From JBJKRF01 sp046704785 (GTDB lineage: Bacteria; Chloroflexota; Anaerolineae; Anaerolineales; Villigracilaceae), in the NCBI GenBank assembly GCA_046704785.1, contig JBJKRF010000088.1:9662-73661 (forward strand): DNA of 64,000 nucleotides, given 5' to 3'. How positions within the stretch are numbered: position 1 is the stretch's first letter; each line of letters begins with the position of its first letter. The notes beneath the pieces were generated by a model, which searched no databases, was not told the origin of the DNA, and saw nothing but the letters and a program-made list of their open reading frames with translations. Positions 1 through 8,009 of this stretch are shown here, piece by piece. Both the position numbers and the translations under genes were made by a program.

Positions 1-1556
1 AATGAGCAGCCGTTGCTGAAGGAGACCGTCAGGCCGAACCAACTGGATGGCACATCCCCTGGCCAGGAATTGTCTTGAGCCTTGAAGTAAAAGTCCAGCA
101 CGGCCGTGTTCCTGCCGTTGATCCATGGCCCGGCGCCGTTCCAGTTGACCGGCGAGGAGGAGTAGTTGGTGGTGCCAAATATCTGGTTGTTGAATTCGAG
201 TTGGTCGACCGCTTGTTTGTGATCTAATTCATCGTAATATTCCCAATCGAACGAGAGGGACGTCAGATAGGTGCTGCTGCCGGTGCGGTTGCTGATCTTG
301 ATATAGGCAAAAGGCAACCCATAATAGTTACCCTGTCCCATATTGGCGGTCGTGAAGGACATGCGGGCGCAATTGGGCGTCGGTGTGATCGTGGGGGTGG
401 CCGTCTCTGTGGGGGTGGCCGTCTGTGTGGGCGTTAGTGTGACCGTAGGAGTCGGCGTAGCGACAACTACGAAGGTCTTAGATACAGTCTCCGATTTCTG
501 ACCACTAGTTGCATCTGCGTATGCATAGATTGTATACGTTCCTGGTGCGAGCGAATAGCTCATTTTGGCGGTGATTGTGTTGCATACCGTTCCATTGTCA
601 CCGAATGCGCAATAAGGAGCGACATGTTCGACTTGACTTGGAATTGACGATGGGCCCGTAAACCAAAAATGTACGTCACTGATTCCGTCTCCATTTGTTA
701 TGCCTACATTTGGGTCATAGGTGGTAGCCTCGAATCGTGTCTCATCTGGGCCAGTGATGACTGCTCCATCAACTGCAGGGTTGGTAATCTCGATGTAGAT
801 GGGCTTAGGTGTGGGCGTGATTGTCGGCGGCAGGGGTGTGTTTGTGGGCAGGGCAATGGGCGGTGGCACGTTTGCTACGCGCGAGACACGGAAGCGTTCC
901 ACGATGGCCTCGCGGGTGGAAGCCAGATGGAAATATGGCCAGGCGTAGGAGATGAAAGGCGTTAGGAAGGGATGGTTGAAATCCACCGAGACGCTGACGT
1001 AATCCCCCGGTCCGCCGTCATCTTGCGTCGGTGTGCCGTTGAGCGTGCACTGCGCGTAGTCAGACTGTGCATTTCCCCCCTGCTTGGATGGATTGAGCAC
1101 GTAATCCGACACTCCATCGCCGTTTTTATCACGACTTGAGCAAATGGTCAGATTGATGTAGCCCTGACCTACCCACCAAGCTGTCCGGTTGTCATCGGAA
1201 TGGTTCTTGTCGAAGAAGATGAAGTAGCGAAATTTGTTCGCTTCGTCCTGGATCGATTTCATACGGGCCGCGTCGATCATCGTGTTGTCCTTGCCGTTCC
1301 CACATGCCGCCGATGGGTTTGTCGCGTTGTAGTCACTGCAATAAGTGATGTTATATTGACCAGTGGACGCGTAGCGCACGGCCTGGCGTGTCATGTTTTG
1401 AATGGAAAGCCAAGCAGCGAACAATAATGAGAAATCGATAATCCCAAAAACGATCATCAACAAGATTGGAAAGGCCAGCGCAAATTCCAGCGTCGCCTGA
1501 GATTTCTGATGACGTTGAGAGAAACGATGAGATGTGGAGATAGGTGGTTTCGACAT
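1..1556 (-). CDS. TadE-like pseudopilin with Ig-like and C-terminal extracellular domains (3' end outside window)
   Basis: The frame is open from an ATG at 1556 to the left edge, so the C-terminus is missing. The N-terminus has a short basic stretch, then SQATLEFALAFPILL and a hydrophobic helix (about residues 20-55), which is the TadE-type pseudopilin signal with its conserved Glu. A periplasmic/extracellular part follows (about 60-230). Then comes a Pro/Thr linker, an Ig-like beta domain, a second Thr-Pro repeat linker and a further beta-rich domain with many Trp, Tyr and Asn that is still open at the edge. TadE proteins are membrane-anchored minor pseudopilins of Tad pili. The long tail suggests a surface-exposed adhesin or carbohydrate-binding role (inference). 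The gene starts 14 nt after the TadG stop, so it is the last visible cistron of the Tad operon. Confidence 0.75.
   Translation of the reverse strand, partial: MSKPPISTSHRFSQRHQKSQATLEFALAFPILLMIVFGIIDFSLLFAAWLSIQNMTRQAVRYASTGQYNITYCSDYNATNPSAACGNGKDNTMIDAARMKSIQDEANKFRYFIFFDKNHSDDNRTAWWVGQGYINLTICSSRDKNGDGVSDYVLNPSKQGGNAQSDYAQCTLNGTPTQDDGGPGDYVSVSVDFNHPFLTPFISYAWPYFHLASTREAIVERFRVSRVANVPPPIALPTNTPLPPTITPTPKPIYIEITNPAVDGAVITGPDETRFEATTYDPNVGITNGDGISDVHFWFTGPSSIPSQVEHVAPYCAFGDNGTVCNTITAKMSYSLAPGTYTIYAYADATSGQKSETVSKTFVVVATPTPTVTLTPTQTATPTETATPTITPTPNCARMSFTTANMGQGNYYGLPFAYIKISNRTGSSTYLTSLSFDWEYYDELDHKQAVDQLEFNNQIFGTTNYSSSPVNWNGAGPWINGRNTAVLDFYFKAQDNSWPGDVPSSWFGLTVSFSNGCS
385..430. repeat. 18-nt tandem repeat encoding the Thr-Pro linker
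   Basis: Two nearly identical 18-nt units, about 391-408 and 409-426, differ at one position and are flanked by degenerate copies. On the minus strand they encode TPTETA/TPTQTA units of the linker that separates the Ig-like domain from the C-terminal domain. Such repeats can vary in copy number by slippage. Confidence 0.6.
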
Positions 1557-1570
1557 AAGAAGCCTGTACC

Positions 1571-3175
1571 TTACTGGGTGAGCCGGGTAGCAATCCGATT
1601 CGCGATTGCCAGGAAGATGTTCTGCAAGTCAGAAGCAGACCCTTGAAAATAATTATCAGTCTGGCCCCGGGCAGCAATATAGTTAAGCAGTGTAGAGCCG
1701 GCCGGCGGCGTTCCTGGAGCGGTTACATTTGAATTGGCATTCGTTACTTCAGGGCCCAGACCGATGGCAAAAATCAGAGAGTGGGCACCCGTGTTGAGAA
1801 TGTCAGCCTGGTCGCGAGCGTAGTCATCGGCATCATAGTTAAGGGCATCTTCCCCTGTATTTTTGTCTACGTATATTGTCGAATTTTTTCCAATTTCGGC
1901 CTGTGTGACCTGGTTGCTTAAATCTTGTGTAGCCTGTGTGTCGCAATCGGGGTTGGTGGTCGACCAATCGCTAGCACAGTGCCGCACCAGAGCATTGTTG
2001 TCGCGGCAATAGGGTACATTGCTCTTTTCGTTGCCGGGACATATGGGGTTCCCGTTCTGGTCGTAGCCGGCGTTGGGAACACCGTCAGTCAACAAGATGG
2101 TGACCCATAGCGCCTGCTGGCGTACATCCTCGTGTGTAAAGATGTAACTGGCATATTGAAGACCGCCGCCAATATTGGTGCTCTCGCAGTCTGAAAAATT
2201 GGGTGGGCTGCTATATTCGTTGGGACAGTCATACCACCAGTAATTGGTCTTCGAGCCTCCTGGCCAGGGATCGACGGTGTAGAGCCGGCAGGGGCCGCCG
2301 GCATCCCAGCCACTGGCGGGTGGGTGGGCCCAGTCATAATTCGGGCCTGGCTGACTGAAGTTAGCAGCGTTATCACAGGCACCCAAAGCCGGGTAGACTG
2401 TCAGGCTGTCGATGGCATTCAGGATCGTCGCTTGATCGCCAGTCAACGACAACACCTCCTGCGGCTTCTGGTCGAAGGTTACGATAGCAACCCGGTCGTA
2501 GGGTGGATAGATGTAATATTGTACGAAGCTCTTGGCTGCATCCTTGACTTCCTGGAAGGGATGACAGTCGTTTGGGTTGCATTCTTGGGGGTCACCGTTC
2601 AGAGATCCGGACGGATACTTGTCCGTCAGATTTGGCTTGTACCATGCCATCGACTCTGAGCGGTCGATGACCAGCACCACTTCGAGCGAGGCGGCCTCTG
2701 ATGTCGAGGAAACCGTGATTGGCAGGCTATGGATGCCCATCACTGAGATAAAGAAAGTCGGCACGTTTTCGCTGGCGGTGACGCGAATCAGTTTGCGGGG
2801 CGGATCTGTGCATAGCGTCGGGTCGGTGCCGGCGGTGGATGTCATCTTTGGAGTCGCGTTGATGTCATATTTGAAGTCACACCCCTCCACCGTAAAGTCC
2901 GTCAGGTTCTTGACAGCGTTGAGGTCCAAAAACTGTTGGGCAGCGTCGACGATCTGCTGGTTGGTGGCGTCTTTCTTAAATTGAGCGGTGGAACTCAAAG
3001 CGGCAGCGTCCACCGAACGACGCAAATTGGCATAGCTGACGTACATATAGCCCAAGTCGATGGCAAGTCCAATCACGGCGATCAAGCCGATGAACACCAG
3101 TGCTAAGATGACTAGCACCTGACCCTTTCCGTGTTTATTCGTATATCGCGTTATTTTTTCTTTCCATGTTTTCAT
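1571..3175 (-). CDS. tadG: TadG-like pilus assembly protein with von Willebrand factor A domain
   Basis: 534 residues. The N-terminus has one transmembrane helix (about residues 20-42, LVILALVFIGLIAVIGLAID) followed by LRRSVDAAALSSTAQ, the TadG/Flp-locus signature that precedes the large exported part. A vWA domain begins near residue 165 with the MIDAS motif DRSESM (DxSxS) and continues through ILLTDGVPN; a Cys-rich insertion lies between these. TadG proteins are envelope-anchored components of Tad pilus systems; vWA domains bind metal and protein partners. It lies 21 nt after the TadE gene and 14 nt before the TadE-like multidomain gene, all on the minus strand. The family call is firm; any adhesive role is inference. 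Confidence 0.8.
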   Translation of the reverse strand: MKTWKEKITRYTNKHGKGQVLVILALVFIGLIAVIGLAIDLGYMYVSYANLRRSVDAAALSSTAQFKKDATNQQIVDAAQQFLDLNAVKNLTDFTVEGCDFKYDINATPKMTSTAGTDPTLCTDPPRKLIRVTASENVPTFFISVMGIHSLPITVSSTSEAASLEVVLVIDRSESMAWYKPNLTDKYPSGSLNGDPQECNPNDCHPFQEVKDAAKSFVQYYIYPPYDRVAIVTFDQKPQEVLSLTGDQATILNAIDSLTVYPALGACDNAANFSQPGPNYDWAHPPASGWDAGGPCRLYTVDPWPGGSKTNYWWYDCPNEYSSPPNFSDCESTNIGGGLQYASYIFTHEDVRQQALWVTILLTDGVPNAGYDQNGNPICPGNEKSNVPYCRDNNALVRHCASDWSTTNPDCDTQATQDLSNQVTQAEIGKNSTIYVDKNTGEDALNYDADDYARDQADILNTGAHSLIFAIGLGPEVTNANSNVTAPGTPPAGSTLLNYIAARGQTDNYFQGSASDLQNIFLAIANRIATRLTQ

Positions 3176-3196
3176 GATGACTTACCTGTTAGCATT

Positions 3197-3859
3197 TTAT
3201 GGCCCAGGTGTAGGAGTGGCCTCGGCTGCTGTGAGCGGCATCATGACTGTCGCATGCAGGGTGACCGGGTTGGGAACGACGGCGGTGAAAAAGGGAAGGT
3301 CCAGAATCTGCCAGTAATCGTAAAAAACCTCGACAACGACGATCCCCGAACTGGAAATATTGCTGTTCAGTTGCGATGAAATATCGGAGGCCGTGACCTC
3401 AGACGCATGATTTCCGTATGCGCTCCAGTATCCTTTTCCGTTATTTGGAAAACGTTTGATATTCGTTGGGTTGGTAGTGACACTGAACACGGAGACCACG
3501 ACATCGTCCCGTGTCGGGTCGAGCACGATCGGTGCGATGGCGCCCTTCGTTGGTGGAGTTGCCGTTGGGTCTCCTTCAACGATTGTATCAATTGATTGAT
3601 AAAATGTTAGATTATCGCAGAATGTAGTTGGTGCCGATGAACAATTGCTGTCATTTACTCGAATAAAAGGATCATTATTACTACCAAAACGGGCCCCTTC
3701 GCGCGCGCCATCGATAATGTTGATGTACTGGTTGAGCAAATTGCCGAACTCGACAACCCCGGCCAGCAAGAGCAAAATAAAAGAAATCACCAGGGCTAAT
3801 TCAACAAAACTCTGGCCCTTGTTTGACTTTTTTATGTCTCTTATCATCATTTTCATCAT
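3197..3859 (-). CDS. tadE: TadE family pseudopilin
   Basis: 220 residues. The short basic N-terminus leads to GQSFVELALVISFILLLLAG, the TadE-type prepilin signal with conserved Glu and hydrophobic core. FGNLLNQYINIIDGAREGAR follows, the usual TadE continuation. The remainder (about 60-205) is exported and ends in a short Thr/Pro tail. TadE-type minor pseudopilins are processed by the prepilin peptidase and act in Tad pilus assembly. Several clustered Met codons (MMKMM) make the exact start uncertain by a few codons. The prepilin peptidase gene lies just upstream in the same direction, which supports the call. Confidence 0.8.
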   Translation of the reverse strand: MMKMMIRDIKKSNKGQSFVELALVISFILLLLAGVVEFGNLLNQYINIIDGAREGARFGSNNDPFIRVNDSNCSSAPTTFCDNLTFYQSIDTIVEGDPTATPPTKGAIAPIVLDPTRDDVVVSVFSVTTNPTNIKRFPNNGKGYWSAYGNHASEVTASDISSQLNSNISSSGIVVVEVFYDYWQILDLPFFTAVVPNPVTLHATVMMPLTAAEATPTPGP

Positions 3860-3869
3860 AGTTTATGCC

Positions 3870-3892
3870 AACTCTAGTTTAAGTCTAGAGTT
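3870..3892. repeat. Inverted repeat between prepilin peptidase and tadE
   Basis: A perfect 8-bp inverted repeat (AACTCTAG / CTAGAGTT) with a 7-nt loop lies in the 71-bp gap between the two genes. No T-run follows on either strand, so it is not a clear terminator. It may be an mRNA-stability hairpin or protein-binding site. Confidence 0.4.
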
Positions 3893-3917
3893 TCTTGGTT
3901 TTCTCACAATCACACAT

Positions 3918-3933
3918 TAGTACCATGGTACTA
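3918..3933. repeat. Perfect 16-bp palindrome over the prepilin peptidase stop codon
   Basis: TAGTACCATGGTACTA is fully self-complementary. It overlaps the TAG stop of the prepilin peptidase (3931-3933), so its last bases are coding. It could be a dimeric regulator site or chance; nothing else in the sequence decides between them. Confidence 0.35.
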
Positions 3934-4698
3934 TCGCGCAATAGCCGCGCCAATCAAGTGTGGAAAAAATAAGATGATAATTGCGCCGAAAATCAAATAA
4001 GGGCCGTAGGCTGTGTAGACATTCATTGGCTGGTAGCGTTTTGTAATTACCAAAACCAATACCATCAAAAGACTGATGGCGCCGCCGGCCAGGATGCCAA
4101 CCAACAGCCCTAAAACGATCAACGGCCAACCCAATAGTAAGCCAAGAATCCCTGACAGGGTAACATCGCCAAATCCCAATGCCTCTTCATCATCGTCTGT
4201 GCCCAGCTTTCGCGCCCGATACTTGGCGAAAAGCGTCCCAATGTAGTAAAAAAGGATCATGATCCCGAAACCGGCGATGCCACCGAGAAGCGTTGGTACT
4301 ACACCATGCAGCACAATGCCAATGATGAGCCCGATAACTGCGCCAGCCATGCTGACAATGTGCAGAATCAGGCGATGTTCGATGTCTATGGTAACGATCA
4401 ATCCGAATAAGACTAGAACCGGCAGCCCCAGCCAATACCCAATTTTTGACGGTGGAAAAATGTAAAAGAATATTGAGATGAAAATTGCTGCAATGAGAAC
4501 CAGGTAAGTACGCCACGAGCGCGGAACCTTGCAATGGGGGCACGGCGCTAGAGTGAAATAATCCTTCCACGAAAACCCGGTGTGGCAGTTTGGGCAGACT
4601 GGGCGCGTGATGCTGTGTTGTGAGGGTAACGTGTCTGATAGATAGTTAACGATCCATCCACACACAAAACCAATTACAATTGCAATCAAAATGTCCAT
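3931..4698 (-). CDS. Prepilin peptidase, A24 family
   Basis: 255 residues, polytopic membrane protein. The N-terminal cytoplasmic loop carries two CxxC pairs (C35/C38 and C53/C56), as in full-length PilD-type enzymes that also have a methylase-associated zinc motif. The two catalytic aspartates of the A24 aspartyl proteases are visible: D105 in TIDIEHRLI and D178 in GFGDVTL. It cleaves the leader of type IV/Tad prepilins at the cytoplasmic membrane face. It is the first gene of the minus-strand tad cluster, so TadE and TadE-like proteins downstream are its likely substrates. Tad loci often carry a short TadV peptidase; this one has the longer cysteine-containing form. Confidence 0.85.
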   Translation of the reverse strand: MDILIAIVIGFVCGWIVNYLSDTLPSQHSITRPVCPNCHTGFSWKDYFTLAPCPHCKVPRSWRTYLVLIAAIFISIFFYIFPPSKIGYWLGLPVLVLFGLIVTIDIEHRLILHIVSMAGAVIGLIIGIVLHGVVPTLLGGIAGFGIMILFYYIGTLFAKYRARKLGTDDDEEALGFGDVTLSGILGLLLGWPLIVLGLLVGILAGGAISLLMVLVLVITKRYQPMNVYTAYGPYLIFGAIIILFFPHLIGAAIAR

Positions 4699-4816
4699 AA
4701 ATTATTCAATACTGCAGAATAAAAATACTTTCACTGCTTATAATATTAACTCATTTTTGTTCGGTTGGAATTACCTAGTAGCTTACAATCACATTGCAAA
4801 CAGGGAGCCTTGAAAA
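4699..4816. promoter_or_regulatory. Divergent promoter region between the tad cluster and murA
   Basis: This 118-bp AT-rich gap separates divergent genes. Plus-strand -10-like hexamers are TATAAT at 4739-4744 and TACAAT at 4784-4789; neither has a convincing -35. A GGGAG ribosome-binding site at 4802-4806 sits 10 nt before the murA ATG. Promoter assignment is by inspection only. Confidence 0.45.
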
Positions 4817-6100
4817 ATGGAAAAACTGGTTATCAACGGCGGGATTCCGCTGCGCGGAGAGGTTACACCCGGAGGAAATAAGAACGCTGCACTCCCGTTG
4901 TTGGCGGCATCCCTGCTGACAGATGAACCGGTTGTTTTGCATAACGTTCCTCATATCCGTGACTTGGATGACATGCAGCGCCTGTTGCAAAGTTTGGGAG
5001 TGGGGATAGAGAAACTGGGGAATCATTCGCTCCAGATTCTTGCCAGGGAGGTTCGCCCCGCTAGCCTGGACCCGGACTTATGCCGGCGGATTCGCGCTTC
5101 TATTTTGCTGGCCGGACCGATGGTTGCGCGGAGTGGTCAGCTCAAACTTCCACCGCCGGGCGGAGACGTAATCGGCCGTCGACGGGTGGATACCCACATC
5201 ATCGCCCTGCGGAAATTGGGCGCGCAGGTCACTTATGACCGCTCGTTCGAATTCCAGTCGCATGGCCTGAAAGGGGCAAATATCCTGCTTGACGAGGCCA
5301 GCGTAACCGGCACGGAAAATGCGATCATGGCGGCGGTCACTGCGCAGGGAACCACGATCCTGCGTAACGCGGCCTCCGAGCCGCACGTTCAGGAATTGTG
5401 CGAAATGTTGAACGTCCTCGGTGCTGACATCGAGGGAATTGGCTCGAATACACTTGTCATTCATGGTGTTGACCGTCTTCACGGCGGCGAATTCTCGGTT
5501 GGGCCGGATTATCTGGAAGTCATCAGCTTCGTAGGTGCTGCGGTGGTGACGCACGGGACGATTCGAATTCGCCGGGCGGGCGTGCGTTATCTGGATATGA
5601 TTAAGATCGTGTTCAACCGCCTCGGCGTGGACTGGTCTGTCGAGGGGGACGATCTGCTCGTCCCGGAGCAACAGCGCCTGAGGGTAGAGCCGGACCTGGG
5701 CGGTGCGATTCCCTCCATCACGGTGATGCCCTGGCCGTCCTTTCCAACCGATTTGATGAGTATCGCTATCGTCGTCGCCACGCAGGCGCAGGGAAGCGTT
5801 TTGTTCCATGATTGGATGTATCCAAGCCGGATGTATTTTACCGACAAACTGGTTGGCATGGGCGCTCAGATTGTCTTGTGCGACCCGCACCGTTGCATCG
5901 TCCAGGGCCCCACGAACCTCCTCAACGAAAAGATGGAGAGCCCCGACATCCGCGCCGGGATGGCTTTGCTGATTGCGGCCCTGGCAGCTGAGGGCAGGTC
6001 GGTGATCCGGAACGTCGGTCAGATCGATCGTGGGTATGAAAATGTGGACGGAAAGCTGCGTGCGCTTGGGGCAAAGGTTGAGCGGCAGTCAGAGCAATGA
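4817..6100 (+). CDS. murA: UDP-N-acetylglucosamine 1-carboxyvinyltransferase (MurA), Asp117 variant
   Basis: 427 residues, the usual length of the EPSP-synthase-fold MurA family. It transfers enolpyruvate from PEP to UDP-GlcNAc, the first committed step of peptidoglycan synthesis, in the cytoplasm. K22 (GGNKNAALPLLAA) is present, as are the catalytic Asp of FPTDLMS, DIRAGMALLIAAL and the C-terminal GYENVDGKLRALGA. In the active-site loop LPPPGGDVIGRRRVDTHI the residue equal to E. coli Cys115 is Asp (D117 here). Asp at this position is known from mycobacterial and chlamydial MurA and gives intrinsic fosfomycin insensitivity. The gene stands alone between a divergent promoter region and its own terminator. 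Confidence 0.93.
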   Translation: MEKLVINGGIPLRGEVTPGGNKNAALPLLAASLLTDEPVVLHNVPHIRDLDDMQRLLQSLGVGIEKLGNHSLQILAREVRPASLDPDLCRRIRASILLAGPMVARSGQLKLPPPGGDVIGRRRVDTHIIALRKLGAQVTYDRSFEFQSHGLKGANILLDEASVTGTENAIMAAVTAQGTTILRNAASEPHVQELCEMLNVLGADIEGIGSNTLVIHGVDRLHGGEFSVGPDYLEVISFVGAAVVTHGTIRIRRAGVRYLDMIKIVFNRLGVDWSVEGDDLLVPEQQRLRVEPDLGGAIPSITVMPWPSFPTDLMSIAIVVATQAQGSVLFHDWMYPSRMYFTDKLVGMGAQIVLCDPHRCIVQGPTNLLNEKMESPDIRAGMALLIAALAAEGRSVIRNVGQIDRGYENVDGKLRALGAKVERQSEQ

Positions 6101-6103
6101 CAA

Positions 6104-6140
6104 AAGAAGAGCGACCGATTCGGGTTGCTCTTCTTATTTC
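6104..6140 (+). terminator. Rho-independent terminator of murA
   Basis: A stem AAGAAGAGC...GCTCTTCTT extended by a G-U pair and ACC/GGT closes over a short loop (6104-6135) and is followed by ATTTC. It starts four bases after the murA stop. Confidence 0.75.
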
Positions 6141-6210
6141 CTGGTGTATGACGATTTTTGGGTTTCTCGTCATTGTGGGCTGGATGCCGCTCGCATAATT
6201 GCCGAGAATT

Positions 6211-6786
6211 TTATGGCCCGACAAAGTGTGGGGGCTTGCTGTCATAAACTTGCATGACCGTCTTATCGTAGTTGTTGATTTTGAAACTTCCCGTGAAAGT
6301 CTTTTTGTTTCCGACCATAACGGTGTAGTTGAAAGTTCCCCACACAATTTGAAAGCTGTAGCTTCCGGTGACATTGTAGGCGTAATAGACCGGTTTGTCC
6401 CCCGGACTGCTGACGCCGTAAATGGAGACGCGTAGCGTTTCGGAGGTGTAATTCTGGATTATGAACGTTTTGGTGGGGAGTGTGCCGTTCAATCCTGCTG
6501 GCGCGAGCGTCCCATTAAACGGAACCGGCGTGGATGTATCCGTAAGAGCAGGCATCGGCGTCATGGTTTCTGTTGGGGGAATGGTTGGCGTTCCGGTGGG
6601 TTGTGGCGTATTTGTGGGCGCCGGTGTAGAGGTCGGTTGTGCTGTCAGCGTTCCAGCCACTATCGTTTGTGCAATTGCATTAACGGTAGCTTTTGTGTTG
6701 ACGTTGGGCGTGGGCGCGACAGCAGGCGCACAGGCATTCATTAGAAGAAGAATTGCTACGATGAATGGGATGGGGAAACGTCTCAT
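6211..6786 (-). CDS. Putative lipoprotein with Thr/Pro-rich linker
   Basis: 191 residues. The N-terminus is a signal peptide with a lipobox (LMNAC, Cys at about residue 19), so the mature protein is expected to be lipid-anchored on the outer face of the membrane. A low-complexity Thr/Pro/Ala stretch follows (about 50-95), then a globular C-terminal domain (about 100-191) of beta character with aromatic residues. I do not recognise the C-terminal domain. AGGAAG lies about 11 nt before the ATG. It converges with murA, and a hairpin region separates it from trxA. The role is unknown; a cell-surface binding protein is possible. Confidence 0.6.
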   Translation of the reverse strand: MRRFPIPFIVAILLLMNACAPAVAPTPNVNTKATVNAIAQTIVAGTLTAQPTSTPAPTNTPQPTGTPTIPPTETMTPMPALTDTSTPVPFNGTLAPAGLNGTLPTKTFIIQNYTSETLRVSIYGVSSPGDKPVYYAYNVTGSYSFQIVWGTFNYTVMVGNKKTFTGSFKINNYDKTVMQVYDSKPPHFVGP

Positions 6787-6857
6787 AAGTTTTTGTCTTC
6801 CTCATGTATTTAAGTTATAACAAACCATTCCAAGAGAGAATCGAATTCCTACACAGT

Positions 6858-6885
6858 AAAAATCCCGCAAACACCTGCGGAATTT
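6858..6885 (-). terminator. Small bidirectional terminator-like hairpin
   Basis: CCGCA (6865-6869) pairs with TGCGG (6876-6880). On the minus strand the stem is followed by GATTTTTA, and on the plus strand by AATTTTGG. It lies downstream of trxA on the minus strand. Confidence 0.5.
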
Positions 6886-6920
6886 TGGCTCTTTGAGATT
6901 TCTGGTGATAAGGGAGTGGG

Positions 6921-6963
6921 TGTGGGGATGTGTGCGGCGCAACGTGCCGCTCACATCCCCACA
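6921..6963 (-). terminator. Strong hairpin downstream of trxA
   Basis: An 18-bp stem (6921-6938 with 6946-6963) with one mismatch and a 7-nt loop lies 46 bp past the trxA stop. It lacks a good T-run itself, but the small terminator-like hairpin at 6858-6885 follows it, so the two may act together. Confidence 0.5.
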
Positions 6964-7009
6964 AATTTGCTTCATTCCATCGATTTCCAGAGAATCGTTT
7001 TTTCTACCA

Positions 7010-7354
7010 TCAATTTTGCTCGGCGACTTCGAGAAACTGTGTCACGGCTTCGCGTAGCATCCGCTCGGGGAGCGCTCCGACCTGGCGATGAACTACCTTC
7101 CCGCCGGAGACGAACAGCATCGTTGGAATTCCCTGGACGCCGTACTTCATTGCCCACTCCGGGTTATCGTCGGTGTTGACCTTGGCCACCACCACTTTGC
7201 CGGCAAATTCCCTGGCGATTTTGTCCAACACCGGCGCAACCATCTTACAAGGGCCGCACCAGGGCGCCCAGAAATCCACGATTACCGGCAGGTTGGATTG
7301 AAGCACAGTTTTTTCGAAGGCGTTATCGGCCACATGAATGGGTTCTTCGTTCAT
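7010..7354 (-). CDS. trxA: Thioredoxin
   Basis: 114 residues, typical single thioredoxin fold. The active site is WCGPC (W32, C33, C36) in VDFWAPWCGPCKMVAPVLD, and the cis-Pro loop is GIPTMLFVSGG. It is a cytoplasmic disulfide reductant, normally recharged by thioredoxin reductase. There is no signal peptide. It lies 70 nt downstream of the OsmC-family gene on the same strand, which fits a small redox-defence unit (inference). Confidence 0.95.
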   Translation of the reverse strand: MNEEPIHVADNAFEKTVLQSNLPVIVDFWAPWCGPCKMVAPVLDKIAREFAGKVVVAKVNTDDNPEWAMKYGVQGIPTMLFVSGGKVVHRQVGALPERMLREAVTQFLEVAEQN

Positions 7355-7424
7355 GCTAACTTGTCCTTTCTACTGGTCAAAAAATTTAAGAGTACTTAGA
7401 TTAGATGCGTATCGAGTGAAAACG

Positions 7425-7880
7425 TTACATTTCCTCGACGCCTTGTCCTGGCTTCAGGATGCGGTAGCTTGAGCGAATCGGGCCGGCTTTTGTGAGGGTG
7501 CCGCCTACGGAACAGTACTTCTCTTCTGATAGCTGGATGGCCTGTTCCAGGTCTTTTGGCCTGATGTCTTCGCCCCAGAGCAGATATTCGAGTTCGAACT
7601 CGGTATAGAACATGGGGTAGATTTCTGTGCGCTGCCTGCCGCGTACTTTGACTTTGAAATCTACGGGCATCTGGCGTTTTTTCCTGAGAATATCGACGAT
7701 GTCCATCATCGTGCAACCGGCCAGACCGATCAGCAATATTTCCATGGGACTGACTCCCGGCTGACCGTCTTTGCCTTTACCCATCAACACCTGGCTGCCG
7801 GCTTTGTTCCGTCCGATGTAGCCTTCATAGCCGTCCCACTGGGCATCGATTTCCTTCCACACACTGGTTGTTTCTGCCAT
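7425..7880 (-). CDS. OsmC family peroxiredoxin-like protein
   Basis: 151 residues. The two conserved cysteines of OsmC/Ohr-like proteins are present, the first in GLAGCTMMDIVDILRK and the second in SEEKYCSVGGTL. The gene has the usual helix with GVSPMEILLIGLAGC. The family reduces organic hydroperoxides using two redox-active Cys in a dimeric alpha/beta fold. It resembles the YhfA-like branch rather than classical Ohr (inference from the motif spacing). A promoter upstream is well formed, and trxA follows in the same direction. Confidence 0.88.
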   Translation of the reverse strand: MAETTSVWKEIDAQWDGYEGYIGRNKAGSQVLMGKGKDGQPGVSPMEILLIGLAGCTMMDIVDILRKKRQMPVDFKVKVRGRQRTEIYPMFYTEFELEYLLWGEDIRPKDLEQAIQLSEEKYCSVGGTLTKAGPIRSSYRILKPGQGVEEM

Positions 7881-7904
7881 GTTTTTTCCTCGGGATGTGG
7901 GCTG

Positions 7905-7934
7905 AGTATATCACCATCCAAGAAAGCTCTTCAA
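7905..7934 (-). promoter_or_regulatory. Sigma-70-type promoter for the OsmC-trxA unit
   Basis: On the minus strand TTGAAG (-35, 7929-7934) and TATACT (-10, 7905-7910) are separated by 18 bp. The predicted start is about 20 nt from the OsmC ATG. Confidence 0.65.
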
Positions 7935-7994
7935 GGTCTTCAATTTTTAGTATTAAGGTTGCTGCTCTCTCAAATCATCCCTCGACCCGTATGT

Positions 7995-8000
7995 TATAAT
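7995..8000 (+). promoter_or_regulatory. ftsY: -10 element immediately upstream of ftsY (probable leaderless start)
   Basis: Consensus TATAAT ends 9 nt before the ATG at 8010, so transcription would begin at or very near the start codon. No good -35 is visible. Confidence 0.55.
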
Positions 8001-8009
8001 CCCGCCGCA

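Noticed and set aside
4817..6100. MurA as inactive because the active-site Cys is missing
   Set aside because: Asp at this position is known from functional MurA enzymes and the other catalytic residues are kept.
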